DNA of 64,000 nt from assembly GCA_009823505.1 (NCBI GenBank), contig VZQC01000392.1, positions 6,220,233 to 6,284,232 on the forward strand, read 5' to 3'. A program made the position numbers and the translations under genes. Shown here piece after piece: positions 55,604 through 64,000 of the stretch. The stretch comes from Rhizomys pruinosus. Its lineage: Eukaryota > Chordata > Mammalia > Rodentia > Spalacidae. The notes beneath the pieces were generated by a model that had not been told where the DNA came from, searched no databases, and saw only the letters and a program-made list of their open reading frames with translations. Positions within the stretch are counted from its first letter, which is position 1. Every line of letters starts with the position of its first letter.

Positions 55604-56016
55604 TGTGTGCTGGATAGCTTTAGTGTCAACTTGACACACCTGGGTTGAGGGAGCCTCAATTGGGGAATTGGCTCCATTGGATTGGCCTGTGGCCACATCT
55701 GTGGAGTATTGTCTTGATGGTTGAGCAGTGTGGGAGGGCCCGGCCCACAATGAGTGGTGCCACCCTGGGCAGGTTGTTGTGTACAGTATAAGAGGGCAGG
55801 CTGGGCAAGAGCCAGGGGAGCAAGCCAGTGAACAGCACTCCTCCATGGCCTGTGCTTCAGCTCCTAACTCCAGGTTCCTGCCCTGAGTTCCTGCCTTGGG
55901 CTCTCTAAGTGATGAACTGTGACCCAGGAGATGTAAGCTGAATAAACCCTTTCCTCCCCAAGTTGGTGTCGGTCAGAGTGTTTTGTCACAGCAATGGAAG
56001 AAAAACTAGAACAGAA
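55604..56016 (+). mobile_element. Rodent LTR-like repeat, complete copy
   Basis: Best copy in the window: AGTGTCAACTTGACACACCT, GGCCTGTGGCCACATCTGTG, TATA-like CAGTATAAGAGGGC, AATAAACCCTTTCCTCCCC and TTTTGTCACAGCAATGGAAG. Confidence 0.92.
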
Positions 56017-56480
56017 GGTATGCACCCAGAAAAAATTAGCACAAAAAAAAATCCTCAAAAACTTTTCTGGAGAATGTTCTAGTAACTTCAATCTTGATAT
56101 TTTAAACTGGAAACAACTCAAGTACCCACTGTGAGGTAAATAATAGAATACTATTCAGGAATGAAAAGGAATGATCTACTAATATGTCCAGCAATATAGG
56201 TGAATCTCAAAAACTCAAATAAATAAATCAGACAAAAGAGTGCAAACTTTGTACTTCACTTAGATAAAGTGAATAATGGACAATAGAGCTATAATAAGAG
56301 GAAGTAGACCAGTGGTGGCCCGAGTAACGGAGGAGCAGTAAGAGGAAACTTTCTTTAGTGATGGAAATGCTTTGTGTCTGACTAAAGTTTGATGTACACA
56401 TCCCCTCTGAAGCCATCAAAATGCCTGAAATAGCTGTGAACATAAAGATTCATATATTACATAGCAATTATAAAATGCAG

Positions 56481-57299
56481 GGTGATTCTAACCATGAACT
56501 TGGAATGAAGCAACACACTTGCACCCTGAAGCTAGAAAGTTACAGTGCCTCAGTCTCTTTTCCAGCTTAACCAGATTCTTTGCAGACTGAATATTGAATG
56601 TAGATAAAATTCACTTTCTACTTGGCAGTGGCTCACGTTTTGTTGATTTCTGAATACGCTTTTGCTTTGAGGAAGTGTTTCATCTCGGACATGTTCCACA
56701 CTCTCTACTCTATCCTGAGGGGATTTCTAGCTCCCCTAGACTTTTGGAAGCACAGGGAAAAGAAGTCAGGGGATCCATGCAGTACTCCCGAATCCTTTAT
56801 TACATTTACCCAGAAGTGGCTGGTCTCGTCTCTGGACTGGTCACTTCTAAGGTGGCTCAGCAAAGTGCAACTGTTGAAAACAGATAGCTAGTGTGCAGCT
56901 ATATATTCCTGTTTGAGAGCTCTCTAAACACAATGGCTTCTTCCTCTGTCTTCACCAATAGAGTTCTGTATAAATCCTGCCCCTTAGCTCTTCAGTTTCC
57001 CTTCACGGAGCTTCATGGGAATTCTGGATTGCTTACCTGACTTGGGGGCTAACAGCTATGCTTCCATTTTACCTGTCAATTTCCTACCAGGCATCTATCA
57101 TGGCATGCCCACACAACAGTGTAAGGAACCGTAGGAAGGGCTCTTCGTGAAAGCATTCCAGACTCTATTATCATCCCATGGTTGTTGGTGACTGTCCTTA
57201 TCTCACCCCACCAAGTTACTTAATTTTAAAATAGCTCTCATGTTATTTGGGCTTATCTCCATTACACTGTCTATCTTCCAACTGCCATAGTTTGAAAGC
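56481..57299. other. Unassigned non-coding stretch
   Basis: No recognised element. Two overlapping frames near 56622-56891 show no domain. Confidence 0.45.
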
Positions 57300-57782
57300 A
57301 TTTATTTGTATTATTTTTAATTATGTGTATGTTTGTGTATGTACATCTGTGGAAGTGTATGTGGACATATGTGTGAGTACTCACAGAGGCCAAAGGGGAT
57401 GTTGGGTCCCTTAGAGATGAAGTTTGCAGGTTATCCTATGTGGGTGGTGAGAGCTGAACGTCAGTCCTCTGGAAGAGCAGTATATGCTCTTTTTTAAAAA
57501 ATTTTATTTATTTCTGTATGTGTATGAATGTACTGTATGAATGTACTATCTGCATGCAGATTTGTGTACCTATGTCGTGCAATGCCGTGGAGGTCAGAAG
57601 AGGGTGTCGGATTCCCCTGGAACTGGAGTTCTCCTGGAATTGGAGTTTCAGATGGTTCTCGGCCGCCATGTGGGTGCTGGGGATCGAACCCGGATCCTCT
57701 GTAAGAGCAGTCGGCTCTCTTAACCGCTAGGCCATCTCTCCAGCCCTATGCTCTTAACTTCTGAGCCATCCCTCTAGCCCCA
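57300..57782 (-). mobile_element. Old B2 SINE, host of nested B2
   Basis: Antisense diverged B2 at 57300-57491, resuming at 57747-57782 (TATGCTCTTAACTTCTGAGC). The interruption is a younger B2. Confidence 0.85.
57492..57746 (-). mobile_element. B2 SINE, long form, nested
   Basis: Antisense long-form B2 with an intact B box and a short repeat of GAATGTACT near its 3' end. TSD TATGCTCTT at 57483-57491 and 57747-57755. Confidence 0.95.
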
Positions 57783-57984
57783 AAGATTTTTTTTTCATTT
57801 TTTAACTATATATGCATGTGTGTCTCTGTGCAGGTATGTATTTGTGAGTACAGGTGCCCACAGAGGTCATAAGGGTGTATTGGATCCCTTGGAGCTGGAG
57901 TCCCAGATGTGGATGCTAGGAACAGAGCTAGAACATTCTGTAAGAGCAGGCATCACTCTTAACCTCTGAAGCATCTCTCCAGCT
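57783..57984 (-). mobile_element. B2 SINE, diverged
   Basis: TGGATCCCTTGGAGCTGGAG, CAGGCATCACTCTTAACCTC and TGAAGCATCTCTCCAGCTT. Confidence 0.85.
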
Positions 57985-58619
57985 TATTCCTAGGTTAAAT
58001 ATGTTGTATGTCATCATATCCAGAGTTGCTTCTTCCTCCTCTTCTCTTCTAAACATCTTGGACAGACACTAGTTGTGGAAGGCACAGGCAACTCAGAGCA
58101 AAGCCACCCTGTGGAGAACAAAAATACTTATGCATATGTTTCCAGTATCTTCAAATATTGTGCATTGTATACCAAATATTTGTCCCTCAGTCCATTTTCC
58201 TAAACCTGACAGTCTAATCTCTCCAGATTTCCTTCCTCTGCTGTTTCTCTATCCAGCTGTCCAGGTTTGCTAACTCTGACCTATTGGTCAAAGAGAGGGG
58301 CCACAGTGGACAGGCCAGCAGGACAGCATCTCTTAGGTAACGGGATGCCTGTCTTCTTCTGATCTTTAGGCTGGCAGAGCTTTGAATGAGTCCTAAAAAG
58401 TGGAGGAGGAAGAAAGGAAAGCCAGTAGAAATGATCACACCTAGGGTAGAAAATGAAATCTCCATGAAGAACCAAAGACTCCATTGTGCTGAAAGGTTAA
58501 TCATACCAGAGGCATATTTACTATTCCATTTGTCCACAATGATGTGTTTATGGAGAAACAGGCATAATAGAAGACCCCACCACTCCACTCACATCAGCAT
58601 CTCATTACAACTGTCATAA
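57985..58619. other. Unassigned non-coding stretch
   Basis: No recognised element. The 124-codon minus frame at 58214-58588 overlaps other frames and has no domain. Confidence 0.45.
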
Positions 58620-59012
58620 TTAATTTTTGTTGACTTTGACAGAAGCCTAGATGTACCTGAGAAGAGGGAATCTTAACAGAGAAATGTTCTCTATTAGACT
58701 GGCCTAAGGCCATGTCTGGGGACATTTTCTTGATTGCTGATTGATGTGGGAGGGACCAGCCCCCTGAGAGCAGTGCTGTTTCTGTGAAGCTGGGCCCAGG
58801 CTACATATTCTGGTAGCTGAGCAAACCAGAAAAGCAAGCCAGCAAGTAATAGTTGCTCCATGGTCTCACCTTCGGCTCCTGTCTCCAAGTTTCTGTCCTG
58901 AGATCCTAACTTAGCTCCCTTGTGGATGAACTGTAACCTGTAAGCCAAATAAACTCTCTCCTCCCCAAGTTGCTTTCACTAGTGTTTTATTATAGCAAAA
59001 AAGAAGCAACTA
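58620..59012 (+). mobile_element. Rodent LTR-like repeat
   Basis: TTTGTTGACTTTGACAGAAG, CATTTTCTTGATTGCTGATT, AATAAACTCTCTCCTCCCC and TTTTATTATAGCAAAAAAGA. Confidence 0.88.
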
Positions 59013-59787
59013 GCCCAAGCTACCATCTCACGAATCTGACATCTTCAAGGCAAATTAAGGAACAATCATAGCAATTGATAAATGTCATGAGTAAAAAAAT
59101 TCACAACATTCTTGGATGAGAATTACTAAATGAAGCTCCGTTTGTCTTTTAACAGTTTAAAGATCGCCTGGTTTTCATCATGATGAGGGATGTATACCCA
59201 AGCAGCTGCTTCTTTACCTACCTTCTGTCAATCAAAGGGCTGGCACTGTGGAGAAGCCCTGTGGGAAAGCAGACTCAGCTCCTCCTCCTTCATGGTGACC
59301 TTGCAGTCCAGGAGCTGCTGTGTTTTCAGTTAGTGAGAACCAAGATGAGTGGTTGGCTAAAATTACAGAAAATACACACAACAACCACCCAGCATGCACA
59401 TGTGTTCATGTTCAATGTAAATGCCTTGGCAAGGAAACTCAGGTCAGAGGTCCTTATCAATCACTGAGACCGGAAGTCTGTGGCTGCACTCTGTAATCTG
59501 AACTCCTCTGTGGCCGGAACTCTCCATACTTGGTGCGTCCCCATAATACCAAGCAATGTTATGGTCAGTTAAAGCCACTGGCCAGGTCAGATGATTGCCA
59601 TTTGTTTTAAATCTGTTTATGTGATAAGACCTAGAGCTCTGCAGATAAATTAGAAGCCCTTTTGTGACCCTTCACAAGTCTTTCCCTTCCTTTCTCTAAG
59701 CTGCCATACACACAAAATTAATATGTATCTTAGTTCAGGTTTATAACTTCATACCATCTATGTCTATATGGGTCCCCAGTCAGTACA
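59013..59787. other. Unassigned non-coding stretch
   Basis: No recognised element or exon. Confidence 0.45.
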
Positions 59788-60014
59788 TTTATTTTTAAAA
59801 TATTTTACTTATTATTTTTATTTTATGTGTATGAGTGTAAAGCCTGCATGTAGCTAGGTGTGCCCTTATGTTGCAATGCCTGTGGGGAGGGTGTTGGATC
59901 CCCTGGAACTGGAGTTACAGAACATTGTTAGCTGCCATGGGTGCTGGACATCGAACCCAGGTCCTCTGCAAGAGCAGATAGTGCTCTTAACCACTGAGCC
60001 ATCTCTCCAGCCCC
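59788..60014 (-). mobile_element. B2 SINE
   Basis: Antisense B2 ending TCTTAACCACTGAGCCATCT then CTCCAGCCCC, with a TTATTTTTATTTTATGTGTA 3' part. Confidence 0.93.
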
Positions 60015-60109
60015 ATCGCAGTACATGTCTTGAATGCTGTCATACTGCTGACATTGTTGTGCAGTTTTTCTTCCATTTACAATAACGTTTATGAGGCAAA
60101 TGCACATTG

Positions 60110-60420
60110 ATACATATGGATTTCATTCTTTAGGCAGCTGTATTTGAATTCCATCACAGGAACAAAGTACCATTTATATATCCCTTCTGCTATCGATGGC
60201 CGTTTAAACTCACTCCAATTCGTCTCTATTTTAAACAATACTGTAATGAATGTCTTTGTTTGGGTCCCCTGTAGAGAAGTGCTAGTTTCTGCAGTGAATC
60301 CTTAATGGTGGGGTTTCTGATTCCTAGAACACATGTGTATTCTGCTTTCTTATTGGTCATCGATGAATTAATTTAAATTCATGCTGTTAATCAGGCGGTG
60401 ACTATTCTGTAGCTCACGCA
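60110..60420 (-). mobile_element. Ancient L1M fragment
   Basis: Antisense L1 ORF2-end relic: GCTATCGATGGCCGTTTAAA, AAACAATACTGTAATGAATG then GTGGGGTTTCTGATTCCTAG. Confidence 0.6.
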
Positions 60421-60499
60421 GGTCACTACCATTTTCACTTGTCTATCTGGGAATCTACTTTATGTCCCAAGTAGCAGGGGCAGGACAGAACTCTCATTT

Positions 60500-60880
60500 C
60501 CAAAAACTACCCTGTGACTAAACTGTTTCTCCCTGAGGCCTTTCCATTTCTACTGAAGACACCTCCACAGAGTTCAGCTCCTGAGCCTGGGACCAGGCGA
60601 GTACTGTCTTCTTACCTCTCCCTCACCGCCCACAATCTTACCATCAGCAGCAGCAGATTCCACTGTCTCCAAGTCACCATCAACTCGGTGGATCTCTAGA
60701 TCTGCTAGCAGCAGACCTAGAATTTCATTCTGCATCTCCCCACGCAGCAGTTAGAATGAGGCTTCTGACTAAATGTGAGCATCCTGCTTAAAATCACCTA
60801 TCATCTTAGGAAAAAAGTCTACCTGTTTTTAGTGCATCTGTTTTACATAGTCTGCTGTGGGCTCCTCATAGCACCCAATT
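60500..60880 (+). mobile_element. L2 LINE fragment
   Basis: GCAGTTAGAATGAGGCTTCT, CATCCTGCTTAAAATCACCT and ATCTTAGGAAAAAAGTCTAC follow the L2 body (CCTGCTTAAAATCCTTCAGT-type). Confidence 0.6.
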
Positions 60881-61049
60881 TATCTCCAAATCCACAGAAT
60901 TCTGTGACTACAGGAAATGCAAGATAAATAAATAGGTATGTAGATGGATGAAAGTTTCCTGTCTACTCTTGCAGCAATGGCCAGATCCAAAAAGAAGAAA
61001 GAAATCAGAACAAGGCAGAACCACACTCCTCTCCAAAAGAAAGAGTAAT

Positions 61050-61251
61050 GGGGCTGGAAAGATGGCCTAGCGGTTAAGAGTGCTGACTGCTCTTGCAGAG
61101 GACCCAGGTTTGATCCCCAGCACCCACATGGCAGCTGAGAACCATCTTTAACTCCAGTTCCAGGGGAATCCAACACCCTCTCCTGACGTCCGCGGCATTG
61201 CACGACACAAACCTACATTCAGACAGTACATTCATACACATAAAAAAAAAA
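61050..61251 (+). mobile_element. B2 SINE, short form, with TSD
   Basis: GGGCTGGAAAGATGGCCTAG, B box GGTTTGATCCC; part of the tail (GGGTGCACA) is deleted. TSD AGTAATGG on both sides. Confidence 0.93.
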
Positions 61252-61541
61252 AGTAATGGATGGCACTAGAGTGGTCTTCAGAATCAGCAATTGGAGCAAG
61301 TTTGGGAAATTCAAGTGGCCATCAAATAAATACTTGGCTTTCTAAACATATTTTTTACTCATAGTGTAAGAAACTACTTTTGGTTTTGTACATGTTCTGT
61401 TTTTTAAAAAATTTATATTCCTATAAATATAAAATATCCTAGATAGTGTATCAATATTCTGTTTCATAGTATGCTTCTTTTTAATTAAATTAGTTTGGGT
61501 TTCCTCATCTCACTGTACTTTTCTGGTTTCCTCTTGAACAT
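61252..61541. other. Unassigned non-coding stretch
   Basis: A/T-rich; no recognised element. Confidence 0.45.
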
Positions 61542-61555
61542 TTATTATTATTTTC

Positions 61556-61798
61556 TTTATTTATTTATTTATTTATTTTTGTATGTGTATGAATGTATTG
61601 TCTGCATGCAGGTCTGTGCACCCGTGTCGTGCAATGCCGCGGAGGTCAGAAGAGGGTCTCGGATTCCCCTGGAACTGGAGTTCTCCTGGAATTGGAGTTA
61701 CAGACGGTTCTCAGCCGCCATGTGGGTGCTGGGGATCGAACCCGGGTCCTCTGCAAGAGCGTCAGTGCTCTTAACCGCTAGGCTATCTCTCCAGCCCC
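61556..61798 (-). mobile_element. B2 SINE, long form, with 14-bp TSD
   Basis: Antisense long-form B2 with intact B box, (TTTA)n tail and TSD TTATTATTATTTTC at 61542-61555 and 61799-61812. Among the best preserved here. Confidence 0.97.
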
Positions 61799-62019
61799 TT
61801 ATTATTATTTTCAAGCATACATACAGAAAAGCTTTAAAAAGGTTAGGATGGCTGAGTAGCCTAAGGCGCCCAACAGAAAAGCTTTAACAACCGCACTATG
61901 AGTGCTTTGATACTTGCCACCTAGATTCAGTAATTATTAACACTTGTATTTATTTTAGATTTCTCTCCATTTACATATATGCATGGATATATTTATATTT
62001 TCTTGAAATTAATTTATTG

Positions 62020-62265
62020 GGGGCTGGAGAGATGGCCTAGCGGTTAAGAGCTCCGACTGCTCTTACAGAGGACCCAGGTTCGATTCTCAGCACCCACATG
62101 GCGGCTGAGAACCATCTGTAACTCCAATTCCAGGAGAACTCCAGTTCCAGGGGAATCCAACACCCTCTTCTGACCTCCGCGGCATTGCACAACACGGGTA
62201 CACAAACCTACATGCAGACAGTACATTCATACACATAAATAACTAAAATTTAAAAAATATTTTAA
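62020..62265 (+). mobile_element. B2 SINE, long form, with 14-bp TSD
   Basis: A box GGCCTAGCGG, long internal form, TSD AAATTAATTTATTG at 62006-62019 and 62266-62279. Confidence 0.97.
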
Positions 62266-62549
62266 AAATTAATTTATTGTAGATACTGTGACATTTTACT
62301 ACTATTTCTGACCTCAACATCTAACAATAAAAGCATTAGTCTCCATTAAGTCAGTTTCATTATTTCTTCTGGAAGATTAATAGTAATTCCCTATACCATC
62401 TAATAACTGGCCCATATTCAAGGGTTTCCCAAATTACCTCAAATTATATTTTGGTGGTTTGTTTTCAAACCATGAGGGGTTAGGTGTCACTGCTCTGCCT
62501 CTTGTCCTTTCTAATCCACAGAGATCCTTCCCACAAAAAATCCATTGGT

Positions 62550-62878
62550 GGGGGGAGGAGATGCAGTACCTGCACACATATGTGCCGTGCAAGTCCGCAC
62601 ATCTGTGAAGACACAGGGGCCAGAGGAGGATGCAAGGTATCACACTCTGCCTTATTCTCTTGAGACCAAGCCTCCCATTGAACATGGAGCTAGGCTGTCA
62701 GGCACGAGCCCCAGCAACCTTCCTGTCTCTGCCTCTGCAAAAAAAAAAAAAAAAACCTGGGGTAACAGGTACGCACAGAGATGTGCATGGCTTTTTCTCC
62801 CTGGGGTACAGGTATTTGAACTGAGGTCTTCAAGCTTGCACAGCAAGCACTCTTATCCACTAAGCCATCTCTCCAGCC
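62550..62878 (-). mobile_element. B3-like SINE with internal A run
   Basis: Antisense B3-type: TTGAACTGAGGTCTTCAAGC, TTGCACAGCAAGCACTCTTA and TCCACTAAGCCATCTCTCCA. The middle holds a 16-base A run at 62740-62755, perhaps from a second element. Confidence 0.65.
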
Positions 62879-64000
62879 CTTTTCTTTTTTCTTCAAGGAA
62901 TGGCCTTTGGAGGAGACCAGGTCAAAGCGTCTTCTAATATCTCACTACTTTAGATATGTCTTGTGGTTCCTCTGTGATGTGACTTAGCTTTTTCCTTGAT
63001 TACCTGTCTTTCTTTTTACCTGAAAGGCCAGAGATTTATTAGATTCTACTTATATGTGTCTGTCTGTTTTGCAAAATGTTGAGTCCCCATACTCAGAGAG
63101 TGTATCATGTCATGCTATTGCATGACTAGTCATCCCAGATCTGATCACAGTTACAAAGCAGAGATTTCCCTTTAAGATGAACAATTTCATCCTAAGTATC
63201 TGACAGACTAAGCCTCAGTGCAGCCTCCTGTGTGCCAGGCATAGGGCAGAACGTCTAATCTTTGGATCAATCTTATAAGAAATAGAATAATTCTGTCCAT
63301 TTAAAGATAGATTGAGGCACTTTGTCCAGGAAGAAAACCCATTTCCCAGCTGCATCCTTTCCAAAACTGATGAACAGGGACAGACGGGGGGGGGGGGCAC
63401 ACTGACTGGTTCCTAATCTGTTTCCTTGGTTTATTGAAGAACAACCACAGTGGATAAGTGATAATACAGCTCCCCCATAAAAACAAATAGCAGAGGCTTT
63501 ATTATTTAAACTCTAAAAATGTCTTTGCAATGTTAACTCTTACTTCAGTATTTTCTACATAGGGTTGCTTACTTCTAAATCTTAAATGCAAAATTGCTGA
63601 TACGTTGAACTAGAACCTACTTTATTTCACAGTTATTGGTAGTAAATCATAATTTTAAAAACTCACCTTTCCACTCAGATTTGGTAGACAGGAAGTTGGG
63701 AAGATGGGTGGTACTATGTCTTCCTGACACAGTTCTAAGCTTAGAAAATGACAGGTAACTCTGTCTCAGGTTTGAGTAATTACAAAAGTGTTCATTGTTA
63801 CTGTTGTCTAAGCATGCCTGATTTTCTTCAATCTTAGGAGGAAAAGAAAACATTTAATGCTTCAGATACAACCTTAGTTTTCATGTTCCCCTCACATGGA
63901 CTCAAAAGAACCATCTCATGAGTTACAGGGTCTGAGCTGGAATTACCAGGGTTTCTGACAAAGATACAGTGTAGAAGACAAAGAATTTGCAAGGAGCAGC
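62879..64000. other. Unassigned non-coding stretch with G run
   Basis: About 1.1 kb to the window end. A run of 12 G lies at 63386-63397. No gene, exon or repeat is recognised. Confidence 0.5.

Larger units (their letters stand above)
52260..56480 (+). mobile_element. Ancient L1M, split by many insertions
   Basis: Plus-strand L1 pieces in order: 52300-52500 (AGTTTGAAGACAGAAAAATA, TGTCCAACCTGAAG), 53100-53153 and 53394-53500 (ATATATCCTTCAAAAAATGA, AGATAAAGACATTTCC), 54240-54530 (GGAAGAAAATATTTGTACCA, TTTGTATCCAGAATATG), 55140-55290 (GTACAGATCAAAATCACTAG) and 56020-56480 (ATACTATTCAGGAATGAAAA, GTGAATCTCAAAAACTC, AGTGATGGAAATGC). At least seven younger elements interrupt it. Confidence 0.75.

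Noticed and set aside
61495..61887. 130-codon frame on the plus strand
   Set aside because: It runs through an antisense B2; near-identical peptides come from the B2s at 29247 and 57518.

Overview
This is non-coding DNA from a rodent nuclear genome, probably a cricetid (vole, hamster or deer-mouse group). Many B2 and B1 SINEs show this, several with clean target-site duplications. So do a rodent L1 3' end, many copies of a rodent LTR-like repeat whose tail ends in AATAAA then TTATCACAGCAAC, and older mammalian repeats (L2, MIR, MER5A-like, MaLR-like, L1M). The B2 type, with long and short internal forms and a tail reading CCGCGGCATTGCACGACAC, differs from the mouse consensus I know. Naming the genus would need an alignment.

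I find no protein-coding gene, tRNA, rRNA, CRISPR array or prokaryote-type system. Open reading frames are short and mostly translate SINE, LINE or low-complexity DNA. Two exon-like segments with splice-type borders and one open frame each (15115-15257 minus, 16500-16606 plus) are recorded at low confidence.

Layout. 1-7378: A-rich start, two B2 copies, then a direct tandem duplication of a 3229-bp unit at about 99.8% identity. Each unit carries a 358-bp inverted repeat with a spacer of about 1.07 kb. 7379-17760: LTR-like repeats, B1, B2 and MIR in otherwise unassigned DNA. 17761-28950: the longest low-repeat part, with a 200-bp polypurine tract, an L1 3' end and a few SINEs. 28955-37065: a dense repeat zone with a B1 palindrome beside an N, a four-B2 cluster, a 5'-truncated L1 (minus) holding a 195-bp triplet-repeat block, an LTR-like copy, a 715-bp tandem duplication ending at an N, and a MaLR fragment. 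37066-43434: L2, B1s, a possible ERV LTR and a 1.4-kb unrecognised segment. 43435-47493: an ancient L1M split by B1, GATA, CA and B2 insertions, followed by LTR-like copies. 47494-52260: mostly unassigned. 52260-56480: a second ancient L1M split by at least seven younger insertions, including a 307-bp duplication centred on an N. 56480-64000: nested B2s, an LTR-like copy, L1M, L2 and more B2.

The most useful result concerns data quality. All three single N positions (28984, 36567, 55603) touch a locally duplicated or inverted copy, and at two of them the copies differ mainly by one-base indels. That pattern fits gap-filling or overlap artefacts better than biology. The 3229-bp duplication has no N and could be real; read depth would decide.
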